Shown in pieces: positions 1-11,900 of a stretch of 64,000 nucleotides of DNA. Origin of the DNA: Thuidium tamariscinum (lineage: Eukaryota > Streptophyta > Bryopsida > Hypnales > Thuidiaceae); contig OX344749.2 of NCBI GenBank assembly GCA_947034885.2, positions 24,009,501 through 24,073,500 on the forward strand, read 5' to 3'. A program made the position numbers and the translations under genes. The first letter of the stretch is position 1; the number at the start of each line of letters is the position of its first letter. Under the pieces are notes generated by a model. The model searched no databases. It was not told the origin of the DNA and worked only from the letters and a program-made list of their open reading frames with translations.

Positions 1-1531
1 ATTAGGATCAATTTTTTTTTATTATTGTATCAAAGTCAAAATATATGCATACTATTTTCACCATTGTACACTTTAATTTATACCCCTTCTATATCAAATG
101 CACTAAAAAACACCATGTTAAGTCTAGAATTGAGCTTTTCAAAGCCAAAGGTTAAATCAATCATAGATTTAAATGCATGCACAATTTTTGAACTTCAACA
201 TAAACCTCATATGAGCACAATAAGACTACATTATTTTGTGCAATTATTATTGATTTTTTAAATGTAAATGTATAATGAATTCTATATTATTTGAAACAAA
301 GTGAGATCATATGAGTTCATATGTGATTCAAATTCTTAATCAATACAATCAACAATCTCTTCCATCTACAAATTTTTATGAAGGTATAAATATGATGTAA
401 ATATAGAATTTCAATGCAACCCTTGGTAATTGCACTAGAAAATGCAGTAGAATCTAAAATCATATAAGGTAGCAACACCTCACATATACATTTTTGTAGT
501 CCCACTTTGGCACCAAAAAAATTTGATCAGGTTATTATTTATTAGTGAACTTGAAAGAAAGGTATCCTAAGTGGTTTCATAATTTTCTAACACTCTAGTT
601 GTAATTTCCTAACTTTCAAACATAGTATGGCCTATCTTTAACACCAAACTCACCTTAAATGGTTCCTTGAAGAACAAAATGTCTCAACTTTCATTAGTCG
701 CTCCCTAGGTCGCTCCTAAAAAACTCTTCACCTCTCATTGGTTGCTTTTGCAATGTTTTAATTATTTTGAGTCTTGGAATTGTTCATTTAAGACTATTTT
801 AGGTGTCAAAGAACAAAAAATGACTCTTATATGTCACATTGCCTTAAATGAAGTTCCACAACAAAAGTACATTCAAATGGATATTGGTGGATATACAAGC
901 TAATACGTAATTATATATTTGATGATAATCTAACTATTTGAGCAATGACATGTTTGCTAGTAAGTTTGTCAATTTTGAAGATCTCATTTTGCCTTGTAGA
1001 ATGTTTATTAATATCTAAACATTATAAAATTTATTTAGTATCTACATTAAAAAAATTCTTATGACTATAAAATGATTTTTTTTTGTTCCTCTTTTGATTG
1101 TTATTCAAAATCGTATCTAAATTTATTCAAACAATGTTCTTCTTTAGTTTTAGTTTTTGGTTTAACCTTTGCATTTACAAAATTTGACAAATGACCAAAG
1201 GTTTGTTGTTTCCTAGCTTGCTAATGATACATGTAGCATTCTAGTACAAGATCAAATCACATTTCAAACATTTGTAGTCTCAAAGAGGCAATTTTTCAAA
1301 TGCATGTCTATAGATTTATTTGAAGGGGTTCAAGATGCATATTCTAAACAATATCTAGAATATTTGTGCTTTGAGAAAAATGGATGGTTATTTGGAGATT
1401 CTATTGACCCTACATTTTATTGTAAATTTTGTTGTCATACTATAGTCTAAAAACATATCGTCAATGACTCTAGACTTTGTGTACAATGACTATAAGGACT
1501 CATTATTGAAAAAATTTCAATGATTTTCATT
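1..1531. other. AT-rich intergenic DNA, no gene seen
   Basis: Very AT-rich sequence with short open frames only. No family, tandem array or clear terminal repeat was recognised here. It ends at the ATT target duplication (1529-1531) of the CACTA-like element. Confidence 0.6.
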
Positions 1532-1586
1532 CACTACAAGAAAAAAGGGTATTTTAAGTATAGTCCTAGTAGTAGGTGATTGCACA

Positions 1587-2617
1587 AAACACCTGGCAAT
1601 TTAGTTGCGTTTTGATTTTGGAGCGCTATAACTTTTGATGTATGAATCCAATGCCAAAACCAAAAGATTCATTTCTAAAGATTTTGACAAAAACTATATT
1701 CCTTATATTTCAAAAATTTTAAGAAATCATTTTATATTTAAAAATTAATTTTGTTAATTTGTCACACTTTGACATAGTGGGGTTTTTAGTACTATTGAGC
1801 GGTTAAAATTAAATTTTTTTAGCTGAAATTTCTATGGTATATTTTCTTAATAGTTAGACATGTTCCTACCAAAGGAAATCTAAAAATACATTATTTTATA
1901 CCCTCCACATACGTGCAAACAGGCCTTTTTTGTGCATGCAATTTCAAACATTAGAAATGATTTTGACCTCATTTATTTAGTCAAATAGCATCACCAAAAA
2001 GTCTTCCCAAATAGTCAACTTTTACTTTTGTTGAAAATTGTTTTTCCTATTTTCTACAAATAAAAACGTTAAAGCATGTATTTTCTGGAACAAAACTCTA
2101 TGTCCAAAAAATGTCCTAGAAAATACATGCTTTAGCATTTTTATTTGTAGAAAATAGGAAAAACAATTTTCAACAAAGTAAAATTTTTCCATTTGGGAAG
2201 ACTTTTTGGTGATGATATTTGACTAAATAAATGAGGTCAAAACCATTTTTAATGTTTGGAATTGCATGCGCAAAGAAGGCCTATTTGCACGAATGTGGAG
2301 GATATAAAATAATGTATTTTTAGATTTCCTTTGGTAGGAAGATGTCTACCTACTAAGAAAATATACCATAGAAATTTCAGCTAAAAAAAATTAATTTTAA
2401 CCGCTCAATAGTACTAAAAACCCCACTATGTCAAAGTGTGACAAATTAACAAAATTAAATTTTAAATATGAAATGATTTTTTGAAATTTCTAAAAAATAA
2501 GGAATAAAATTTTTGTCAAGATTTTTAGAAATAAATTTTTTGGTTTTGGCATTGGATTCATACATCAAAAGTTATAGCGCTCCAAAATCAGAACGCAATC
2601 AAATTGTCAGGTGTTTT
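1587..2617. repeat. Foldback: 506-bp inverted arms with 19-nt loop
   Basis: Arms 1587-2092 and 2112-2617 are imperfect reverse complements along their full length, for example AAAACACCTGGCAATTTAG at the left edge against the matching right edge at 2600-2617, and a nearly identical pair around the loop at 2070-2130. A roughly 23-bp stretch, TTTTAAGTATAGTCCTAGTA onward, occurs just outside both arms in direct orientation (about 1553 and 2613), so the foldback seems to have entered a smaller palindromic element. Transcription would give a long double-stranded RNA. Confidence 0.75.
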
Positions 2618-2783
2618 AAGTATAGTCCTAGTAGTATAGTCTTTTTAAGTAATGACCTTTAAGTAAGGTTTTTAGTAAAAATTTACTAAAAAGACGGTCT
2701 TTTTAGTAAATTTTTACTAAAAACCTTACTTAAAGGTCATTACTTAAAAAGACTATACTACTAGGACTATACTTAAAACACCC
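2610..2783. repeat. Near-perfect palindrome in the right part of the CACTA-like element
   Basis: The arms meet near 2696 (AAAAAGAC / GGTCTTTTT) and run outward through TTACTTAAAGGTCATTACTT to AAGTATAGTCCTAGTAGTA on both sides. This is probably the original short palindromic MITE into which the larger foldback was inserted. Confidence 0.75.
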
Positions 2784-2798
2784 CTTTTTCTTATAGTA

Positions 2799-5651
2799 AT
2801 TAAAGGATTTTTGAACCCTCAAAGAGGCCTTTAGAATGGAGTCTCAATTAAGGACTTTAATTGGATTTAAATGTGTACTTGTCAAGGAAGGTATAATATT
2901 TTTCCCCTATTTCTAGTTTTCCACCCATTTTTGACATCATGATGTTCACAAAAGTACATGCCTTTAATTAGATAGTAGGACACTAGGTACTTTTTATCAT
3001 TTAAATTTTAAGTACATCAAGGGATTATTTTATATGGAAAGGGACAACTTTAGTGCAACTAAGTACTAATGGCTCTTGAATCTTTAGTACCATGAATGAA
3101 CCTTTTTATTTTAAAAAGATCATAGATACTTCATGCTCATGATATTTGCACATTGAAATGCATCTTATTGGACAATAAGATATTAGGTACTTTTTGTCAT
3201 TCAAGTCCTTAGTATAATAAGTGAATTCTTTATTTGACAAATTCATAGGTACTTGATGAATATTCATACAAGGTAGCGACACATATTATGTACTTAGGCT
3301 ATCATCTCTAATCTTGAATAAATAGCTTTGCACGTCAATTTCTAAGGGCGTCTTTGAGGGTTCAAAAATGGGACATTTATTACAATCATATAAGCACTAT
3401 TTTTATGGTTAGTGTCTTATAAATTATGATTAACACTATACTTGAGTTTTTGTCAAGAGGCATCATTTTCTAGAGACAAATAGACTCTAAGATTACACTT
3501 AAGTTCTTACAAAGAATATCCATGCATGCAAATGTTTTGATTTAAAAGTGTATACAATACAAGAAAAAAATGTACAAATTATGGTGTGATTTGACAAATC
3601 TAACCTATAAAGACCAAGGGATTTTGGACAAAACATATATGTAATCTAAAATGTAAGCTTTGTAACTACACTACATTTATTTACTTGAATAGATTTAGTG
3701 AATTTTAGACTAGGCATCTAGACATCTTTGGATAATAACATCCGAAGATCTTCAAATGTTTCTATAGATCTCCGGATGTTTTGTATTATCTCTTAATGAC
3801 CATTTTTTTTCTCTTGATGACCATTATTAATTTTGGGTTTACATAAGTCTAGAAGTAGTTAAATGGGCAAATGCACACTATAGTGTACTACTATTGTATG
3901 TCACAAGGGCAAAAATGAAGGGTTCTTTTAACAAATGAGGTAAGAGAATTGAAAATAGAGTTATTTAAGAGATGGACTCATATTTAGAGAGTAGATTTGC
4001 TAATAATCCAATTCTCCTAAAAATAAATTAGATATCTCCAATGTTTTAAGAGAAAAGGACTTTTGAACATAACTCCTATAATTGTCACAATGCTTTTTCA
4101 TAATAAAAAGGACTCTTGAATTGATATCTATACTCATGACAAGGGTATAATCTTTTGGCAACATTATTAGAGGATTAGAATGATTATAGTTCAAATTTAA
4201 TTATTAATAGATGAAATCTATGTTTGGAAAAAAAGACTTTTAAGTACTCCAGATTGACTACATTTTTTGTTGAATGATTTCTTTAAATTAAATCATTTTT
4301 TTAAGTTTAATTTTTAACTAAAGTATATAAGAATGGCATAAACTAGGGTGGACAACCTGTGCAATTCTATATTTTAAGCACAATAAAGCAAATTTTAATC
4401 TCTTTTTGCCAAAAATTAGCCACCATAGCCTACATTTGCCCAAATGTGGCATCACTATTTTGAAGTTTGAATTAAAAAAAATGTGAAACTTGAAGAGAAG
4501 AAACATTAGTGTAGTCAAAATTTTAAAACTATATTTTGAAATTTTTTTAATGCATTTTGAAGATTTTACTTAAAAAATTTACCAAAAATGATTTTAATCT
4601 AATTTTTTTATTATTGGTCAAAATTGCAATTGCAATTGAGTTGTAAAAGAAGGCATAAGATTTAATATTGAAAACATCAATACTTCTTCCAAATAATTAA
4701 TTTTCCAACACAAGACAAATATTGAATACTTTGCATTTTTTTTTGATAATTTTTGTTTGATAGAAGCAATCTTAATTTTGAATAGGAAAATTGAAAATCA
4801 ATCCAATCTAGTATGAACTAAGAATATCAATTTTTAGAAAAAACTTATATTTTTAATGCTTGAAAATTCTCTCAAGTCAAACAATGACCATGAAGTGGTG
4901 ATTGGATCTTTAGGGGGTAATTTGGATTAGCAATCCTTTATTGGATATGGTTGAATTAATACTATCACATTTCAAAAGTCTATAAGTATGTAGGAAAATG
5001 TCTATATTAATATGTTGCAATTTTCTTGAAAAGTTGTTGATTGTCAAAAATTGTATTCTAGCTACCCAAATAGGATGCACAAAGAATATTGTCTTGTTGT
5101 ATATTTCCAATAACTTCTAATCTTCTATACCTTTGTAAATTTAATACTTCTATAATATTTGAATATTTATATATATAACCAATTTAAAAATATAATAAAT
5201 ATAACATGCTATATATATTGCTATCCTACGTCACTTTGAATTATGAATCTATAATTTCAAATCTTTATTTATTAGAGATTTGGAATTTGAAGCAAGAAAA
5301 ATTTGAATTTTTCCCTTGTACAAGTGCACTTCAAAATTAAAACAAATCAACTAAAGTTAGATTGTATTTAGAAATTTGAGCTTAATCATTACGGTTATAT
5401 ATTAATGTTTGAATAATAATTCATTATATCTAAATAAAATGATAATTTCTTTTTATGATTTTAGTTTTGAAAGAATTTTTTTGTACAAATCTTTGATTTG
5501 GTTTTATAATGTTCAAAAGCCAAGTATAATATTGAAATTATGCCTTACTCACCATCAAAATATGGTCATTATTTGGTCAAATTAATATTCATTGAGAGGT
5601 TTCAAAATTCAAGATCTTAGACACAATTTTTCTTATCAAAATTTATTTTTT

Positions 5652-5692
<41 letters not shown>

Positions 5693-5990
5693 CATCTTAA
5701 AAAACTAGTCCTTCAAATTTTGTAATTATGATCACTCTTAGACTCTCTAAACATTTTGAAAATCATTTGAAAAGTGAAATTTTTGTTCATGTGCACTAGA
5801 GTACACTATTATACACATAATGTACAAAATACTTGATAAAAAAATCTGAATCCCATAGCTTATCATGACCCAATGAATGACAAACTCAACATTTTCCAAA
5901 ATTTGCAAGGATCCAAACAAAATTTTGTTATAACAATGGTATTCCACAAACTTGGCTCTTTTTAGTTTATATAGAGTTATAGACTATGCA
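2799..5990. other. AT-rich intergenic DNA with a (TA)n tract
   Basis: Decayed AT-rich sequence without a credible gene. A (TA)n microsatellite lies at about 5657-5688. Around 3600 there is a stretch resembling the left end of the TTAA-flanked elements found further right (CTATAAAGACCAAGGG), but no partner end was found. Base composition changes sharply near 5990. Confidence 0.6.
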
Positions 5991-6295
5991 TTCTAAAATC
6001 TACACTTGTCCTCAACTTTAGAGCTAAAGAAGGAAATGAATTGAAAGAATGGGGTTCCGGAATACCGCTCTTTTGACGAAGAATTGGTAGTCTGAACTCT
6101 GAACCTGGAATTTTTTTGGGAACTAGCCCAGCGAGAAACGAAAAGGAAAGGCTGAGGTTGGGTGTACCGTACCCGTTTCCCACTTTCCCTCTCTTCTTCT
6201 GCAGCTTCTGTCCCGCAATGAGCAGGAATTAGTCCAAGCTTCCCCACGGCCCGGCCGCCCGGCAGTGCAGATCCAAGTGAAGGGAAGGTGCAGGG

Positions 6296-6402
6296 AGGGG
6301 AGAGATCTGCCTGACTCCCTGTCTGCCAGCTACGAATCCTCGCAAATTTGTTGCCAGGCTTCTCAGGTGGCATACAGGGAGCCAGGCAGTTCCATGCAAG
6401 AA
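6296..6402 (-). ncRNA. MIR160: miR160 precursor hairpin
   Basis: Read on the minus strand, 6388-6368 is a 21-mer beginning TGCCTGGCTCC and ending CCTGTATGCCA, which is the land-plant miR160 sequence without a mismatch. After a 39-nt loop (6367-6329), the segment 6328-6308 pairs with it over the whole length: 19 Watson-Crick pairs, one G-U at position 7 and one A-G mismatch at position 16. Several more pairs extend the stem at the base. The mature strand is on the 5' arm, as is usual for this family. The plus-strand arm differs from miR160 at two positions, so the minus strand is the gene. From family knowledge, miR160 guides cleavage of class-C auxin response factor (ARF10/16/17-type) transcripts; its RNA is cut by DICER-LIKE1 in the nucleus and loaded into ARGONAUTE1. 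No protein gene overlaps it. Exact precursor ends are not determined. Confidence 0.95.
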
Positions 6403-6690
6403 ATCGGCAGATCGATTCGATCGGCATGCATGATCCGTCATATGATATTCCCCAGCTACCTAGTGCTGCATCCTTCAATATGATTCCTAGCTAGCTAGCT
6501 AGCTTTCAGATTCCAGCCACTGATCGATCTTCCTGCACATGTCGATCGTCTCGATCACATCAGTACGTAGTACTTTCAATGGCAAGCAAGAATTAATTCT
6601 CCGTATCAATGTCGTCGCTTGTAGTACTTTCAATTCCATTTCTTGCAAGCTAGCTATTTCTTAAACGCTCATGTGCATTGGTAAAGGCGA

Positions 6691-6698
6691 CTTATATA
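6691..6698 (-). promoter_or_regulatory. Possible TATA box for MIR160 (proximal)
   Basis: The minus strand reads TATATAAG here, about 290 bp upstream of the hairpin. Transcription would start near 6660. It is one of several TATA-like sites in the island, so the choice is uncertain. Confidence 0.35.
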
Positions 6699-8135
6699 AT
6701 AGGTACATATATATGTGAGACTATGAGACTCCGTTAGTACGAGGTTCGGATCGATCGAGAGACTAGCTAAGAGCTAGAGACTAGCAGTAGTTAGTACTGA
6801 ATGATTGTGTCTATCTATATGTCTCAACTCGATGCTCAAGATATTGCTCAAAGGGATCGGAGAGCCCAATTATGGTCTCGCTCATGGTGGATTCACTCGA
6901 TCAATTCTCTGCGAGATCCCTGTTATTCTGTCGATTCGTAAAAAAATTAATCTCGAAAGTTGAGACTTTTGTTTCAAGTGCCCAGAATGTCAAAATCGTT
7001 AAGTGGGCGCCATTACTTAAGCACACTTCAGGCCGCGCGGCCTGAATTCAAAGTCTATACCGGTCCTAGTTTTTAGACTTGCAACTAGGCCGCTGTGAAA
7101 ATATATGTCACAATTTAACGAAATTGACGTTCCAGGGTAGAGCTCAAAAACTAGGAAATCAATGCTATTGATTCAAGGTATGGTACAGTTTCGATCTATT
7201 ATTTGAAACTGCGTCAACTGAAGCACGTTCACAAAATTCTGCCAATTGTACGAATATGAAGTCACCCGACCTCCAATATCGAACTACATCATTCAGTACT
7301 AATTCTGAGAATCGCTCAAAAAGACAATTTCGTTCAATTGGCAGTATTCTGTGACTTTGGCACGTGCCAGCACGTACAACCTGAAACATAAATCCACACT
7401 AGATTGCCCTAGTTTGCGGTCAGATTGACGTTCGTGAAGATTTCTGTCACAATTTTAAAGCCAGAATCGCACGAGAGTAACGAAATTAATTGGAGATTCG
7501 ATTCGCACTATTGGATCCACAGATTGACTAGCTACTCAAGTCTGGCTTTGATGGCTTCTACTAGAACTGCTTGAAGGGATTAGCTAGCTATATAGCCAAT
7601 AGCTGGTGTCAGATATGAATGAAACAAGAGGAAGATCGAACATTGGCGAACCCAGAGCTAGGTAGCACACAAGATCAGTTTCGCAATTCTCAACAACAAA
7701 ACTAATACACTCAGAGGTTCGTGATTGAATGGAATACAGTCAGAATTGGGTTTGGTTTGTTTGGATGCAGAGGTAAGCTTCACCCATTGAATTGCTTGAT
7801 CGATCAGAAATGAAGCGCAAGGAAGAAATGGGTACCTTGCTGCAGAGCTTCGAGATCGATTTGCAGCAGAATATGTCGAAGCGCGAACTACTCGGCACAC
7901 GTACGACAGTCACATACCGCCGGCACTAGTATCGTTAACGATACACTTCAAGCTCAGATGATGATTTCATGATTCTGCACACAAACAGTCGGGCAACAAA
8001 CAATCGGACAAACAGTGCACACAGATAGATTAGTTTCCGATCCGGCGCGCGCGGCAGTGGAGAATTAGCGGAGAAGATCGAAGCTTCTGGAAAAGGAACG
8101 GAAACTACCATACCAGAGAACTGGGTGCAAACTGT

Positions 8136-8143
8136 TTTATATA
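8136..8143 (-). promoter_or_regulatory. Possible TATA box for MIR160 (distal)
   Basis: The minus strand reads TATATAAAA, a strong plant TATA match, within CCTTATATAAAACAG. Used from here, the primary transcript would begin near 8107 and carry the hairpin about 1.7 kb downstream. The plus strand also reads TATATAAGG at this place, so direction is ambiguous. Confidence 0.3.
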
Positions 8144-8921
8144 AGGAAGAGGCAGGCTAGGCTAGGCAGATGTGGCCCACAACTACCGAACGTATCTGAT
8201 CGATTCACTCGATAGTGATTACGTTACACGTATACACCTTAAAATTAATACAATCATTGGAACTTCAAGCCGGTTGATCGAGTAATTTGCACTCTAATAC
8301 CGGTACGCACTTTTCTCGAGGGATTCCTGCCCTGAAAGTACGCCAAAGATCGAAACACTCCATTCAAGGATTAGATAGGTCCTTGTCTTAGCGATTCAGT
8401 TATGGTTCCATCACGAAAATGAGCATATCATGTATGGAATGCAGCTAGCTATCCGGTCTCGTGGAATCTGGTATAAATGTAAAAAGCCTAGGGAAGTTAC
8501 ACCGAAGTTCTCATCATACTCGCAGAATATAGAACGCTTTGTGATGTGATAGAATATATATTTTCACTGTCTGGCGCTAGTCATCCTCCTGTACTTGCAA
8601 GATAGTGATTGGACAGCATTGATCATGATCAATCTTACAATGCACAAAGGTAACGTACGTGTTGCAAGAACGCTACTGGTCCACACCGTCAAATTCGACA
8701 AAAAAGGACTTCGATCTGGAGCAATAATATTGGAGTTAGTCTTCTGGCTTGCCGATCGAATCTGATCGTGCCTTGGATTTTAGCACCAGAAGCATAATAA
8801 GTGGTCCATATGTTTCGCCGTCCACTCAGTTTGAAATCATTAGGAAACTAATCAACTGCCAATTAAGTTCTGTAACTTCTGTTCCAATGAATCTCCTTTT
8901 CGATTGATTGATCACGCACCC

Positions 8922-8945
8922 AGTCCAGTCCAGTCCAGTCCGGCA
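8922..8945. repeat. Short CAGTC microsatellite
   Basis: Several consecutive CAGTC units near 8922-8945 inside the G+C-richer island. No function is suggested. Confidence 0.6.
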
Positions 8946-11900
8946 GTCCAGCTACCTGCTCGATCGTCTGAATCAAAAAATCTTGCCTCCCTTAATTAAG
9001 TACTCCGACTTGTAGTGACCATGAGCACGGACTCTTGGTTCTGTGTACCAGCTTTTCGATCCAAAGTTGTGTGGATTTGCAAAAGTACGCGGCTAGTTTC
9101 CAGAGGTCTAGCTAGATTCCAGGATGGGCCAGCCAGCAGAAGTACGTGCAGGCCAGCCAGTTTTGCAGTAGCTAGGCGAGGTTGCCATGCCACCGGCCTT
9201 GTCTAATTCCACTCTGGAGCCTAGGGATTGTCGCTCTATATATATGGCTAGCTTGGTCCGGGTAGACTCGAGCTAGCTAGCAGTAGTACTGTGATCGTCT
9301 GAGCGACAATGGGCCGCGTTGGAATGTTCCGAAAGTGGGCCAAGTTAATTAGCACGATCAGGATGCTAACCACCTAGCGGGACTCAGCAAGCAGCAGGTG
9401 AATCCTCCTGATTCCAGGATTTCGAAGTGCCTAACGTTTAGGAAGGCGTTCCAAATCCAAGTCAATCAGTGGTCACGCATATTTTCAATTTGTTAAAATG
9501 GGAAAATAGGTTCAGAGCACCAAGCACGTGATGTTCATGTGCCTGGAGCTCTAAAATCTATGACTTACAAAGATTTCTCAGATGAACTTACGACTCAGAC
9601 TGCCGGCTGGTGCTAGTTCCTTGTTGCAAGTCAGTCTTTAATTACCACGCTCAAACTCAAGGTTAATTAGGACTTCATCCTCCTGTGCCACAATTGAGTA
9701 GAACCATTTGCGTTGAAATTATAATTTTCCATTCCACAACTCTGGCCCTTCTCAAGCTAGGTGTGTGGATTAAATTGTAATTCAATTCTACTAACCTAGA
9801 GTCCTAGACCCAGTTTCGTTCTTAGTTAGGGTTTTGGGTACTAGATGAACGTCACAGTCTCGGCTCCCGGGATAAATAATATTGCACCAATTCAAGGTAA
9901 CAAAGTTGATGATCGAAAATTCAATAGGCCGGATGCCTTCCCTTCCCTTCGCTTCCCTTTCATCATTCTCGCTCAAACTGGACAAACAACTTCAGCATGG
10001 TAGCGCACCTTCCAAAGTCCCAAAGATTCTTTGCTCCCAAGGACTGTCCCAACTTGTACAGGCTAGCTAAGGTGCATGCAAGCATACCCAGCCACATATA
10101 TAAATGCATATCCTCAATGTCGAGTTGGCCTCTTCCGTGCCTCCCTTGACCCAGTGGTAGAGCCAGTCAGCCAGGGGAATGATGAAGTTCAGTTCGACTC
10201 AGTTTTAAAATCTCAATTTCAGTTACCACGTGTGCCATTTTCGTGGAATTCCATCTGCAAACGTAAGAGGAAAAAAAATATGACCATGTAGAAAAAAAAA
10301 ACCCATGTAACTTGCGCTACTGTAGCTAGCTGGGTGTTTCCAAATTTTCAGCAACTCTGTAACGAGCTTATTTCCTGTTTCTCAGGTATGCCTTTAATCC
10401 TTTTATAAGTGGAATATAACTGATCGAGTAAGCGGTAGTGGCTTGATCTTGCATCCTGATCATGACGCTCATCTCCAGGACTCCAGTGAGCTAGCTAGGC
10501 AGTCTACTTTAGCCTATTGTAGTCTCAGGGCCGGTCACCGTATACTTATTCTTGGCTGAGGTTGATGCAAAAAGTAGACCACATCTGTATCAAGAGTGTA
10601 TTTGTATGTGTGCCAGACAAGGTCAACTACAGGTCATGCAACAGCCAACAGGAGCCCAAGAGTTTCCCATGCATGGAATTTGTTTTTGTTGGGATCAAAA
10701 AGACCAAATTTACGAGAAAATCGAAGTAGCTGACTGTTTTAAGGAAGTAAAAACGTTCCCAAGTCATGGGCTATATTGATTTTCAGAGTTGGGGGCAATC
10801 TGGCAATTCAGTTGGCCATTAATTGTTTGAAAGGGGAAAGCTTGAGGCTATTCATGAATCTATGATGACATTGTCAATTTGGTGAAATTATCCTAGTTGG
10901 TGCAGTTCTCAGACTCCCAAAATTATGAGCACAAAGCTCTAAAAACTAGAGCGGGTTCTAGAGAGATCTTTTTCAGGCTGTGCACCCTGAAAAGTGGAAT
11001 TCTGCAAATTCAAGGAAATTGACACTAGAATGAGAATTTTGGGAGAATGAGAAGTTTACAGTACAGGCAGGAACTTGGGAATTGGGATGGTCTATTAGGC
11101 CTAATGGTGGAATGCTAGCCTTTTCCTAAGCTGCAATGGCCTTTTAATTGTGAGGCAGTTTCATTAAATTGGCAATATTACATTATTCTCTTTTGGCACG
11201 CCTCAGGAGTCAGGAAGGACACCCTAAACCCCAAACCTATACCTGTCCTACTAATTTGTGCCCTGAAATTAGACTACTTTTGCAAAAATATATGCCACAT
11301 GTTTTTGACTGTGTGAATATTGCCTAATTCATTATCATTTGAAATCCATTATATATATTTGGTGATAGATAATGTCGTAACACAGGGTAAGGTTGCACTG
11401 TTGGAGCCATCATCCCCCATGCTGCCACATAAGACGCTTGTTGAGATGAAGACCTTACATACATCAGTACTGTAAGTTAGGCTTTGGGGTGCAATCCCAT
11501 GAGCATATAAGCATATTGGATCCCGGGTATTGGCATAATAATACCATTGATTTTTGTGAAATATTGAGTCAACTGAAGGCACTCTTCCCCTGATTGATCA
11601 GCTGTGGAATGTTTTCACTTTTGAAGCAATAAGAACAATACACTCACTTGTCCAGTTCGTGATGAATGGTCAATTTCAACCACTGATAAATTCCAGTATT
11701 GCTGGTATTACAAAATTAGGAATTACTCCATATAATAAATAGTCACAATTGTGGATGATCAGGATGGAGGGCTTCCATGTTTGTTTGGAAAATTGCTCAA
11801 CACAAACTTCCATATTTGCATTTATTATAAACAATTCACAACAGTAAGTTACAAATATAGAATGACTGAGTGACTGAGTGAGTCACTGAGATCTCAAGTT

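Larger units (their letters stand above)
1532..2798. mobile_element. CACTA-like non-autonomous element with a large foldback
   Basis: The left end begins CACTACAAGAAAAAAGGG; the right end, read on the minus strand, begins TACTATAAGAAAAAGGGG, so the termini are inverted repeats of the plant CACTA (En/Spm) type with the first base of one end changed. A 3-bp target duplication ATT flanks it (1529-1531 and 2799-2801), as expected for this superfamily. The inside has no coding frame: a 506-bp-arm inverted repeat (1587-2617) and then a second palindrome (about 2610-2783). It is non-autonomous and would need a transposase from elsewhere. Confidence 0.75.

Noticed and set aside
6308-6388. miR160 gene on the plus strand
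   Set aside because: The plus-strand 5' arm differs from miR160 at two positions, while the minus-strand 5' arm is exact.
5993-6478. 161-aa minus-strand open frame in the G+C-richer island
   Set aside because: It runs straight through the miR160 hairpin, has no recognised domain and overlaps other frames on both strands. A non-coding miRNA transcript explains the region better.
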